NCBI GenBank assembly: GCA_028289345.1
Contig: JANQQL010000034.1
Span: forward strand, 1-64,000
DNA from: Planctomycetota bacterium
GTDB lineage: Bacteria > Planctomycetota > B15-G4 > SIAN01
Length of the DNA stretch: 64,000 bases
Reading direction: 5' to 3'
Position numbers and translations under genes: made by a program. The notes below the pieces were generated by a model. That model did not search any database and was not told where the DNA came from. It worked only from the letters and a program-made list of their open reading frames with translations. Below, piece after piece: positions 26,784 through 35,494 of this stretch (position 1 is the first letter of the stretch; each line of letters opens with the position of its first letter).

Positions 26784-29056
26784 TTGGGCCGTCTCCGGGA
26801 CGCCGACTCGCTGCCGCGTGCGTCCTGGGGTCGTGGGTCGCCCTCGGAAGTCCCTTCACCAGCTCGACCTGTGCTCAAGCGGAAAACGCCGGCGACTCGG
26901 GCACCTGGCATCCCGGCAGTAGCTTGTTCGAGTCGCTGCACGAGATGACTCTGGAACGTTTCCCGGAGTCGAGCCTGCCGCCAGAGCTCCGCGAGTCGTT
27001 GCAAGAACCGTTGCTGCTGCGACTCCCGGTGATCGAATCGAGTCAATGGATCCATTGCGGCATCGCCCCTCGGGAATACGCGGAGTTCCTCGCCGAGTCC
27101 GGGGTCCGTGCTTGGCAACTTGGTCTGGGGGTTCGCCCGTTGCCGGGAGGCTGGCCGGTTCGGGTGTACCGCGAAGGCCAGGAGCTTCCTTCTTGGGACG
27201 CAGAATCGGAGTTCCCAGGACTCCACGTCTGGTGGAACCCCCGGCGTCAGCTGTTGTTCGCCCTAAGTGAAGCCCCTCCGCCCCCGCTGAGGGTGGACTG
27301 CATCGTCGATCCGGGAGCTTCTCTTGGCGCCTTCGAACGCCGCTTCCTCGAAGGCCCCCAGGAGGCGGGCAAGCTTTCGCCCGCCATGCTCGAGCAGCGC
27401 CGGGAACTGGCCGGGGAAAGTCGTCCGGTGATTCTGCTCCCGGCGCCGGGAGCTCTCCAAACACCTCCCACGAAGCTTCAAGCGGGACAACTCGAGGTCG
27501 CCCTCGCCGTGCTCGATCAGGGCTATCGCCGTCGCGACTCGTTCGTGGAGAAAGCGCGCCGCATCAGTGACGGTGCGACCTTCGCCATCGAAGTGATCGA
27601 AGGAAACACCACGACTCGGGTCTTCGAGCACGTGGTGACCGCGCGAGACGTCGGCCGCGGATTCGTGACCATGCACGCGGATCTACGCCCCTACCGAGGC
27701 AAGGAGATCTCCCTGCGCTTGGTCACGGAGCCCGGAGAATCGGGCGAGAACTGGTTCGACTACGGGGTCTGGAGCGGCCTTCGCTTTCGCGGCGAACCAC
27801 GACACCCCCCGGCCCATCCGCACGTCTTGCTCCTCGACCTGGATACGCTGCGAGCCGACCGACTCGGCTGCTACGGATATCAAGAGCGACCCACGTCTCC
27901 GCGTTTGGATGCCTGGGCAGCTCAGCACGCGGTGATCTTCCAGAACGTCACTGCGACCGCCACCTGGACGCTGCCTTCCACCGCTTCCATGATGACGGGC
28001 CTGGCCATTCATCAGCACCGGGTGCAGCAGTTCCCGCAAGCCTTGAACAAAGAGACTCCGACCCTTGCGTCCATGCTTCAGGAACAAGGCTACGAAACCT
28101 TCGCCATTGCCGAAGGCGGCTATGTGCGACCCGAGTTTGGCTTCGACCAAGGCTTCGACATCTACTTCACCGGTCCTCACAAGAGACCCAACTGGTCGCC
28201 AGCGATCGAGTGGCTGTCCCGGCGTCGCAGTGAGCGACCCGCTTTTGTGTTCCTACACACGTACTTGGTCCATGCTCCCTACGAGCACAATCCCCGGTTC
28301 GAGGACCCGGACTTCCCCTACCAAGGATTCCTCGCCGGCAAGGACGTGGGCTACGACGACGTCATCAACCCTTGGCTGGCGGGCACTCTGGACCTGAGCC
28401 CGGACGATCAGGCCTACGTGTCGCGACTGTACGATGCCTTGGTGGCACGGCTGGATGATCTCGTGGTCGACTTCCTGGAGCAGCTTCCCGCCCTGTTCGG
28501 CGATGAGCCTTGGATGGTGATGATCACCTCGGATCACGGCGAAGAGTTCTTCGAACACGGCAAGCTGGGCCACGGTCAATCCATGTACAACGAGCTACTC
28601 CGGGTGCCGTTGCTCCTGGCCGCCCCGGGATTGGCCCCCGGAGTCGTGGAACAACCCGCTTCCACCGTGGACCTGGTACCCACGGTCCTGGACTTGATCG
28701 GTCAAGACATTCCGCCGCACCTTCCGGGCTTGTCCTTGCTGGGGGAGCTTCCCGACGACCGAGTCCGCGTTGCCCAGCACTCGTCCTCCATGCATCGCTG
28801 CGCCGTCGACTTCTCGAACTTCAAGCTCATCATCAACCATGAAGACGAGCACGAGCTGTATCACCTGCTCTCAGACCCTGTCGAGCAACAAAACGTCACC
28901 GGCAGCGCCAGCGACACCGCCCAACGACTCCGCGATCGACTACAACGCTACTACGACCGGTACCGGTCCCTGCGAATCCACGTCCCTTCCCTCAGCTCCA
29001 CAGGAGCCGAGGCCATGGAGGACCTGCGAGCACTGGGGTACTTGGGCGACGAGTGA
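26780..29056 (+). CDS. exported sulfatase-fold protein (Thr nucleophile)
   Basis: This 758-residue protein starts in the stop of the previous gene (ATGA). A signal peptide of about 35 residues ending near CAQA precedes a 310-residue region of unknown fold. The catalytic domain begins near 345 with HVLLLDLDTLRADRLGCYGY; TWTLPSTAS places Thr397 at the nucleophile position; ITSDHGEEFFEHGKLGHG near 580 gives the second metal site. It ends in LRALGYLGDE. It is a paralogue of the preceding gene in order of domains, with a shorter and different N-terminal region. It closes the glycan operon; a 142-base convergent gap follows. Confidence 0.88.
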   Translation: MIGPSPGRRLAAACVLGSWVALGSPFTSSTCAQAENAGDSGTWHPGSSLFESLHEMTLERFPESSLPPELRESLQEPLLLRLPVIESSQWIHCGIAPREYAEFLAESGVRAWQLGLGVRPLPGGWPVRVYREGQELPSWDAESEFPGLHVWWNPRRQLLFALSEAPPPPLRVDCIVDPGASLGAFERRFLEGPQEAGKLSPAMLEQRRELAGESRPVILLPAPGALQTPPTKLQAGQLEVALAVLDQGYRRRDSFVEKARRISDGATFAIEVIEGNTTTRVFEHVVTARDVGRGFVTMHADLRPYRGKEISLRLVTEPGESGENWFDYGVWSGLRFRGEPRHPPAHPHVLLLDLDTLRADRLGCYGYQERPTSPRLDAWAAQHAVIFQNVTATATWTLPSTASMMTGLAIHQHRVQQFPQALNKETPTLASMLQEQGYETFAIAEGGYVRPEFGFDQGFDIYFTGPHKRPNWSPAIEWLSRRRSERPAFVFLHTYLVHAPYEHNPRFEDPDFPYQGFLAGKDVGYDDVINPWLAGTLDLSPDDQAYVSRLYDALVARLDDLVVDFLEQLPALFGDEPWMVMITSDHGEEFFEHGKLGHGQSMYNELLRVPLLLAAPGLAPGVVEQPASTVDLVPTVLDLIGQDIPPHLPGLSLLGELPDDRVRVAQHSSSMHRCAVDFSNFKLIINHEDEHELYHLLSDPVEQQNVTGSASDTAQRLRDRLQRYYDRYRSLRIHVPSLSSTGAEAMEDLRALGYLGDE

Positions 29057-29198
29057 GTTCATTTCGCGACTTCGAGCACGTTCGCGGAGCTGGCAAGCAG
29101 AAAGAGCGAGAATCACGAAGACCACCGTCGTCGAATCACCCATGCCGTCAGGCTCGGGTGCACCCGCCGACCGAGAACCTCGACCGCTTGGCGCTCCC

Positions 29199-31097
29199 TT
29201 AGTTCCGCGTCCCAAACAGCGGAAAGTCCTCTTGGTACTCCAGCGGATCCACGGTGACGGTGACCGTCACGGGATCCGCCTCGGCACCCAGGGAGTCTTC
29301 GACCTCGAGCTGGATCTCGAAGTCCGTGATCTCGGTGACCTTGGGCGGAACGAACGTCACTTCGGGTCCGCTCCCAAGGACCTGTCCGCCATCGAGAGGC
29401 GTCCAGGTGTAGGTGACCGCCTGGGCGTCATTGATGGTGACGGAGAGTTGGGTGCTGTCTTGGAAGCGGTTCAGTTTGGGAGGATTTGCGGTGGGGCCCA
29501 CGGCGTACTGCGGAACGAGATTCTCGAGGTCGTAGCGGATCCGATAGTTGTAACGGCCGTAGCGGCGAATGCTGTCGTTGGTGCGCACCCGGAACCGCCA
29601 CAGTCCGGTTTCCGGAACGACGAAGTCGAGCACCGCGCCGTTGCGCCCCTGGCCCGCATTCTCGTTCTCCCAGAACGCTCCCGACGGCGCGATCAGGCGC
29701 AGATTGGTGTCCGCCTGGGTGTTGGCATCGCCCGAGGCATTGGGATAGCGCAGTTCGACGTCGATTTGGGAGCCGATCAGCAAGAACGTCTCATACCAGT
29801 CTTCGTCGTTAGGCCCGGTGATCGGCGGATCTCCCACTCCCGCGTACAAGTTTCGGTTGCCGCTCCAGTTCTCCGAAGGAGTGACGGGAATGGCGGCAGC
29901 GCTGGAATCGTTGGGCTCATCCGCATCGTTGAAGAACTGGATCCGTCGCACCTGAAACAGGGCCTCGAGTTCGGCGTGATTGCCCCCCACGCCATGCTCC
30001 GAGAACCAGCCCTCCCACACGTGATTGAAGGTTACGTTCGAAGCAAACGCCATCGGTCCCGTGAACACATCCCACCAAGCCTGGTGAGTGGTGAGACCGT
30101 TGATCAGGGTCGTGGACGTGAACGAGTCATCATCGGTCACTGGGCTGTTGTCTGCGGAGTTTTCGTCGTCGATCAGATCGTACAAAGTCACTGCCACCGC
30201 GCCTTCGTCAGCGCAGCCGTAGAGTTCATTGGCAAAGGGTTCCGCATTCTCCAGCTTCATGCGAATCTGCACCCCGCCATTCTGCAGGGCGGCGTTGCCG
30301 TCGAAGTAGATGGGAATTCGTGCGAGCGGCCCCTGCATCGTGACTCCCGCCATGAACGTGGCATACCCTTCCCCCAAGGAGAGCCGGGGGTCCTGATCGC
30401 TGTCTCCAATGAAGTGGGTCCCCCCCGGGCTGTCGCTATCGGAGTAGCGGTTGTGGGCAATGTGACCGAGTTCGTGCAGGATCACGGCGTCGTCGTAGCC
30501 GTCATCCACATCGATCCAGGTGGTGGAGCCGCTGGCAAAGGAGCCGCTGAAGTTCGGCCACAGAATGGTCGGCGTCGACGTGTTGCCTGCCCCGACGAGG
30601 GGACCGGTGATGTACTCCCACATCGCCACCCCCATGTCCAGCATGTTGAACGGGTTGGCTTCACTGCTGCCGGAGAGAATCTTCAAAACCGAGGTCGTGC
30701 CGACATCCAGGTCGTTGTTGGTGTTGTGGTTTGAGAACACCGGGCTGAACGCCGAGTACTCCTGGAAACTCAAGTTCAGCACCCGAATCCTCTGCGAGGA
30801 GTGGAGGTTGGTGTCCGCATCCACGCGCACCACGATGTCGGTGGTACCCACGCTGTTGCACAGAATCGAAAACGACCCGTCCAGCTGGGTCGACCCAGAA
30901 CCCAGCACCTGGCCATTGTTGTCATTGATCACGCTGACGTCCGCGTAGCGGATCGGACGCATGGGGTCGTTGCCGTTCCAGCCGTTGTAGTTCCAGCCCT
31001 TGTCTTCGAACTCGAACACCCCGGTGACCGTGAAGCTGGCCCCAGCGCTCCCCGGGAGACACACCCCAAGAATCGAAGCAAGAAGCAAACGTCGCAT
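29199..31097 (-). CDS. secreted HExxH zinc metalloprotease-like protein (copy A)
   Basis: This 632-residue protein has a signal peptide (MRRLLLASILGVCLPGSAGA). HELGH at residues 208-212 and GEGYATF, with Glu 31 residues after the second His, form a gluzincin-like zinc site. The segment before it contains VDDGYDDAVI, and after it GTHFIGDSDQDPRLSLGEG. The N-terminal part (FEFEDKGWNYNGW...) resembles a carbohydrate- or protein-binding beta domain; residues about 540-630 are an Ig/PKD-like domain (TYTWTPLDGGQVLGSG). The start at 31097 follows AAGGA and is supported by the leader. The adjacent gene encodes a paralogue of exactly the same length. Substrate unknown; the peptidase family could not be assigned. 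Confidence 0.82.
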   Translation of the reverse strand: MRRLLLASILGVCLPGSAGASFTVTGVFEFEDKGWNYNGWNGNDPMRPIRYADVSVINDNNGQVLGSGSTQLDGSFSILCNSVGTTDIVVRVDADTNLHSSQRIRVLNLSFQEYSAFSPVFSNHNTNNDLDVGTTSVLKILSGSSEANPFNMLDMGVAMWEYITGPLVGAGNTSTPTILWPNFSGSFASGSTTWIDVDDGYDDAVILHELGHIAHNRYSDSDSPGGTHFIGDSDQDPRLSLGEGYATFMAGVTMQGPLARIPIYFDGNAALQNGGVQIRMKLENAEPFANELYGCADEGAVAVTLYDLIDDENSADNSPVTDDDSFTSTTLINGLTTHQAWWDVFTGPMAFASNVTFNHVWEGWFSEHGVGGNHAELEALFQVRRIQFFNDADEPNDSSAAAIPVTPSENWSGNRNLYAGVGDPPITGPNDEDWYETFLLIGSQIDVELRYPNASGDANTQADTNLRLIAPSGAFWENENAGQGRNGAVLDFVVPETGLWRFRVRTNDSIRRYGRYNYRIRYDLENLVPQYAVGPTANPPKLNRFQDSTQLSVTINDAQAVTYTWTPLDGGQVLGSGPEVTFVPPKVTEITDFEIQLEVEDSLGAEADPVTVTVTVDPLEYQEDFPLFGTRN

Positions 31098-31221
31098 TCG
31101 ACAGTCCTTCCCAAGTACCGACCCCTCGGGTCCGCAAAGCCTTGTCAGCGAAGGCAAAAAAGAATCAGGCGCCGCGGATTCCCGGCAGGGAGACCCGCGA
31201 CGCCTGAAGAAGTCTCGCGAA

Positions 31222-33120
31222 TTACTTCAACGTGCCCCGCAGCGGGAACTCCACGAGGTTCTCATTGGGATCCACGGTGACCGTGACGATCATCGGATCC
31301 GCCTGAGCTCCCAGGGAGTCCTCCACGGTCAACTCGATATTGAACTCCGTGACTTCGGTCACTGCCGGCGGGTCGAAGGTGACAGTGGCGCCACTGCCGA
31401 CGATGCTTCCGCCATCCAGCGCCACCCACTTGTAGGTCAGCGCCTGGGCGTCGGTGGCCGACACCGAGAGTTGCACGTCCTCGAACTTGTTCGCCGTGGC
31501 CGGGGTCGCGGTCGGACCGCTGTTGATGGCCGGCAGGAAGTTCTCGAAGTCGTATTGCAAGCGATAGTTGTAGCGACCGTAGTCACGCATGTTGTCGAAG
31601 GTCCGCACCCGGAACAGCCAGTAACCAGTCTCGGGCACGACAAAGTTCCGAATCGCACCGTTGCGGCCGGTCCCGCTGTCTTCGTCGTCGTACAGCACGA
31701 GCGAAGGCGACCGGAGTCGGACGTTGGTGTCGGCCTGAGTGTCTGCATCGCTCGCACCAAACGGATAGCGCGTTTCCGCGTCGATCTGCGAACCCTTGAC
31801 CAGAAACACCTCGTACCAGTCGCGATCTTCGTCGCCATTGATCGGCGGATCGCCGTCGCCCTTGTACAGCGTCTTGTTGCCGCTCCAGGAGCTGCTCGGA
31901 GTGATCGGGAACGGCGTCGTATTGGTGTCGTTGGGCTCGTCCGGATCGGGGAAGAACTGACACTTCTGGATGCGGAACACCGCGTCGAGTTCGGCGTGGT
32001 TGCCGGTCGCGCCGTGTTCGGACCACCAGCCTTCCCAGGCATCGTTCATGGTCAGATTGCCGGCGAAGAACATGGGGCCGGTGAACACATCCCAAAACGC
32101 CGCGTGGGGCGTCTGCCCATTCACCAACGTCGTAGAGATGAACAGATCGTCATCGCTGCCCACGCTTCCGTCGTTGGAAAGCTCGTCGTCAAGGATGTCG
32201 TACAGCGTGCAGGCGACCGCCGTTTCATCCGCACAGCCGTAGGCGTCGGTCGTGAAGGGCTCGGCGGTTTCCAAGCGCACCCGGAGCTGCACGCCGCCGT
32301 TCTGGGAAGAACCGTTGGCGTCCATGTAGATCGGGATGCGGTCCAGGTCCTCGACCATCACCACTCCGGCCATGAACGTGGCAAACCCTTCTCCCAAGGA
32401 GAGCCGCGGATCCTGATTGCTGTCTCCAATGAAGTGGGTGCCCCCCGGGCTATCGCTGTCCGAGTAGGCGTTGTGGATGATGTGCCCGACTTCGTGCAGG
32501 ATGACCGCGTCGTCGTAGCCGTCATCGACGTCGATCCACGTGGCGAATCCGCTGGCAAACGAGCCGCTAAAGTTCGGCCACAGGACCGTGACCGTACTGA
32601 CATTGTTTTCGCCGATCAAAGGACCGGTCACGTAATTGAACGACGCCACCGCCATGTCGAGCATGTTGAAGGGATTGGCCTCGTCGCTTCCGGAAGTGAC
32701 CTTCAACGCGGTGACGGTGCCAATGTCCAGGTCATTGTTGGTGTTGTGGTTGCTGAAGACCGGACTGAACGCGGTGTATTCCTGATTGCTCAGGTTTGTG
32801 ACCCGGATCCGCTGCGAAGAGTGCAGGTTCGTGTCCGAGTTGACCCGGACTTCCACGTCGGTCGTGCCCACGCTCGAGCACAGGATCGAGAACGAGCCAT
32901 CCAACTGAGTCGATCCCGTTCCCAGCACCTGACCGTTGTTCTCGTTCAACACGGTCACGTCCGCGTAACGGATCGGCTTGGACGGATCGTTGCCGTTCCA
33001 ACCGTTGTAGTTCCAACCTTTGTCTTCGTATTCCCAGACGCCAGTGCAGGTGAAATCAGCCCAAGCGCTGACCGGAAAGCTGACCGCGAGGAGCGCGGTG
33101 AAGAGAGTCTTTCGTCCCAT
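31222..33120 (-). CDS. secreted HExxH zinc metalloprotease-like protein (copy B)
   Basis: This 632-residue protein is the tandem paralogue of copy A. The leader is MGRKTLFTALLAVSFPVSAWA. HEVGH at 209-213 and GEGFATF repeat the zinc site, and GTHFIGDSNQDPRLSLGEG is nearly identical between copies. The C-terminal Ig/PKD-like domain (LTYKWVALDGGSIVGSG) is also shared. Several DNA stretches are almost identical, such as around 30370-30430 and 32390-32460, showing an origin by gene duplication. It begins 6 bases after the stop of a small secreted protein gene upstream on the minus strand and is followed by copy A after 124 bases, so all three may be one operon. Confidence 0.82.
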   Translation of the reverse strand: MGRKTLFTALLAVSFPVSAWADFTCTGVWEYEDKGWNYNGWNGNDPSKPIRYADVTVLNENNGQVLGTGSTQLDGSFSILCSSVGTTDVEVRVNSDTNLHSSQRIRVTNLSNQEYTAFSPVFSNHNTNNDLDIGTVTALKVTSGSDEANPFNMLDMAVASFNYVTGPLIGENNVSTVTVLWPNFSGSFASGFATWIDVDDGYDDAVILHEVGHIIHNAYSDSDSPGGTHFIGDSNQDPRLSLGEGFATFMAGVVMVEDLDRIPIYMDANGSSQNGGVQLRVRLETAEPFTTDAYGCADETAVACTLYDILDDELSNDGSVGSDDDLFISTTLVNGQTPHAAFWDVFTGPMFFAGNLTMNDAWEGWWSEHGATGNHAELDAVFRIQKCQFFPDPDEPNDTNTTPFPITPSSSWSGNKTLYKGDGDPPINGDEDRDWYEVFLVKGSQIDAETRYPFGASDADTQADTNVRLRSPSLVLYDDEDSGTGRNGAIRNFVVPETGYWLFRVRTFDNMRDYGRYNYRLQYDFENFLPAINSGPTATPATANKFEDVQLSVSATDAQALTYKWVALDGGSIVGSGATVTFDPPAVTEVTEFNIELTVEDSLGAQADPMIVTVTVDPNENLVEFPLRGTLK

Positions 33121-33126
33121 GATTCC

Positions 33127-33699
33127 TTACCTCCCCGGCCGATGACGCGTGGGCAGAACGATCACGGTTTCTTCGGAACCGTCCGCGTTCCGCGTCAGAC
33201 GCTCCGTTCCTGGCTGGGGCGGCGTGCCCCAACGAAGGTAGCGGGTGACCTGCACGGGCTCGTCGTAGGTACGAGTCCCGTCGCTCCCCTTCATGATCCC
33301 TCGCACGGTCAGAGCGACCTCGCGGTAGGTGTCGTCTTCCGGCATGTCGATTCGCATGCGACGCCGGGTCATGGTGCGCTCTTTGGAGAGCCCTCGTCCA
33401 ATGCGGGAACCGCTCACCACCTGAGTGTCTTCGGGGAGATTCACTTCGTACTCGACGTTTCTGAGGTCGAGAACCGGCTCGAAAGTGAACTCAAGGTCCA
33501 CGTGGCGACCCGCGGAACGGGTTTGCGCGAAAGTCACGCGAATCGGACCCTCTGGCTTGCAACTCTTCTCCACCTGAGGAGCCAGTCGCTCGAAGGGCTC
33601 CGCCGACTGAGAGGTGACCGCTAGGGAAACGCCGACCACTCCGATCGCCAGCAGCAGCGAGACGGGAGGCCGCTTCGACAAACTCCGAAACGTCATCAA
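33127..33699 (-). CDS. small secreted protein of unknown function, operon leader of the metalloproteases
   Basis: This 190-residue protein has a signal peptide or N-terminal membrane anchor (PVSLLLAIGVVGVSLAVTS). The mature part is beta-strand-rich: VDLEFTFEPVLDLRNVEYEV and REVALTVRGI, compatible with an Ig-like fold, and ends in a basic tail. One Cys (SCKPEGPI) is present. I do not recognise the family. GAGG lies 8 bases before the ATG; a second ATG follows directly. The stop is 6 bases before metalloprotease copy B, which suggests a shared role such as inhibitor, chaperone or surface anchor for the protease, but nothing in the sequence decides this. Confidence 0.72.
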   Translation of the reverse strand: MMTFRSLSKRPPVSLLLAIGVVGVSLAVTSQSAEPFERLAPQVEKSCKPEGPIRVTFAQTRSAGRHVDLEFTFEPVLDLRNVEYEVNLPEDTQVVSGSRIGRGLSKERTMTRRRMRIDMPEDDTYREVALTVRGIMKGSDGTRTYDEPVQVTRYLRWGTPPQPGTERLTRNADGSEETVIVLPTRHRPGR

Positions 33700-33994
33700 T
33701 GGATCCTCGATCTAAGAGAGAGACAACCGTGCGAGTAGGGGACTTTGGCACCCCAAGAAAAGAGCGCCGTCCGCACACCAAGCTCCGCGGAAAGAGACGC
33801 GGAAGTTAGATAGCGCAGCTGACCCCCGAGACCCCCGGGGCCAGGGAAAGGATTCAGAAATCTGTTCGACGGGAGGATCGGGCCCGAGGTTCCGCTCCAG
33901 CCCCGCGGCTTTCTTTCCGAGAACGGATTTCGCAGCCAGGCCAACCCGAACCCGCCCCGCGGCCCGGGGATTCGCCACGACTACAATCCTTCTC

Positions 33995-35446
33995 ATGAAA
34001 TCCCTGCCTAGACCACTGCTCCTCCCCCTCGCCGCCGCCCTCGGGTTCTCCCTGATTGGATGCTCCGAGCGGGCCTCCCTCCGCGGCACGGCGGAGACCT
34101 CCCCCTACAACGTGTTTTTCCTGACCGTGGATACCCTGCGCGCCGATCACCTGGGCAGCTACGGCTATCCGCGAGCGACCAGCCCTTTTCTGGACCGTCT
34201 GGCCGAACAAAGCACTCGCTTCGAATGGGCCCTGGTCCAGTGGCCGAAGACCGGCCCCTCGTTCGCCTCGCTGTTCACCAGCACTTACGGCTCGACCAGC
34301 GGAGTCGCGCGCAAGACCGGACGTTTCGGTGTGCCCGAATCCCTGGACCTATTCGCGGAAATCCTGGACACCGCGGGCTTCGAAACCATGGCCCTGGTGT
34401 CCAACGGCTGTCTGACGCGGCAGCTCCACTACGATCAGGGATTCGACACCTACGTCGAACACTTCTACGCCCAAGAGGGGGCGGCGGATCAGCTCGCCGA
34501 TCGCTGCAAGCAAGTCCTGCTCGACCGGCAAGACGACGGCAACTACTTCCTGTGGGCGCACTTCATTGACCCTCACGCTCCGTACTTGCCTCCTCAAGAG
34601 TACGTCGACGAGTTCAGCGGAGACGAGCTGTACCACGCTTCGGTCGGACCGGAGGTCCCCCACTACGAAGACGGCATGTCGGGGACGTTCTCGGTAGGAC
34701 GGATTCCGCCGGTCGCTCAGATCGAGGACCACCATCAGGTCCGAGACTACGTGGTGCGATACGACGCGGAGATCCGCTACCTCGACCGAGTCCTCGAAGA
34801 CCTGTGGAACTGGATGAAGGAGAAGCAGCTCCTGGAAAACACCATCGTGGTCTTCACCTCGGACCACGGCGAGAGCTTGGGGGATCACAATTACTTCTTC
34901 GAGCATGGTCGATACCCCTACGACGCCTGCACTCGGGTGCCGTTGTTCATCCACCACCCGGACCTGAAACCCTCAGTGATCGAAGAGCCGGTGGCGCTGA
35001 TGGACATCGTGCCGACCGTACTCGAGGCCCTCGAATTGCCTCCGGGCTTTCAGACCGAGGGGAAGAGCTTGCTGTCTTGGCTGGAATCCGGCGGCCCCAC
35101 CGAGGAAGTCCGGCCGGTCATCACCGAGTCCGGCTACAGTCAGCGGTTCTGCGTGGCCGTCCGTCGCGGGCCCTGGAAGCTGATCAAGATCAGCGATACG
35201 ACCCTGCGCAAGGAGCTGACCGGCAGCACCTACGAGCTGTACCACGTGCTGAACGACCCCGGGGAAACGCGCAACCTGATCGAGGATCCGGATCCGGCAA
35301 TCCAGGAAGCCTTCACCCGGCTCCGTCCAGTTCTGGACCGGGAGACCAAGGACCGGCATGCGAAGAAAGGCCTGGCGCAACTCCAGGAAGTGAGCACGGA
35401 GGTCGATGAGACCTTGCGAGCCCTGGGCTATGTCGATGGGGAATAG
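33995..35446 (+). CDS. sulfatase-fold lipoprotein (Thr nucleophile), twin A
   Basis: This 483-residue protein has a lipoprotein leader (AAALGFSLIGC). NVFFLTVDTLRADHLGSYGY gives the first metal site, PKTGPSFAS has Thr86 at the nucleophile place, and TSDHGESLGDHNYFFEHG gives the second metal site. The tail is LRALGYVDGE. No Cys-x-Pro-x-Arg motif exists, so formylglycine activation is not expected. Length is that of a minimal one-domain sulfatase-fold enzyme. The next gene, 48 bases downstream, is a close paralogue. It lies 295 bases from the divergent protease operon. Likely outer-membrane or periplasmic; substrate unknown. Confidence 0.9.
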   Translation: MKSLPRPLLLPLAAALGFSLIGCSERASLRGTAETSPYNVFFLTVDTLRADHLGSYGYPRATSPFLDRLAEQSTRFEWALVQWPKTGPSFASLFTSTYGSTSGVARKTGRFGVPESLDLFAEILDTAGFETMALVSNGCLTRQLHYDQGFDTYVEHFYAQEGAADQLADRCKQVLLDRQDDGNYFLWAHFIDPHAPYLPPQEYVDEFSGDELYHASVGPEVPHYEDGMSGTFSVGRIPPVAQIEDHHQVRDYVVRYDAEIRYLDRVLEDLWNWMKEKQLLENTIVVFTSDHGESLGDHNYFFEHGRYPYDACTRVPLFIHHPDLKPSVIEEPVALMDIVPTVLEALELPPGFQTEGKSLLSWLESGGPTEEVRPVITESGYSQRFCVAVRRGPWKLIKISDTTLRKELTGSTYELYHVLNDPGETRNLIEDPDPAIQEAFTRLRPVLDRETKDRHAKKGLAQLQEVSTEVDETLRALGYVDGE

Positions 35447-35494
35447 TGAATCGGATCGCGGGTTGCTCACGGCAAAGAAACGGTCCCGGAAACG

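Noticed and set aside
31000-33624. 874-codon plus-strand frame
   Set aside because: Antisense to metalloprotease copy B; the similar frame at 28770-30734 is antisense to copy A, so their mutual similarity only mirrors the duplicated genes.
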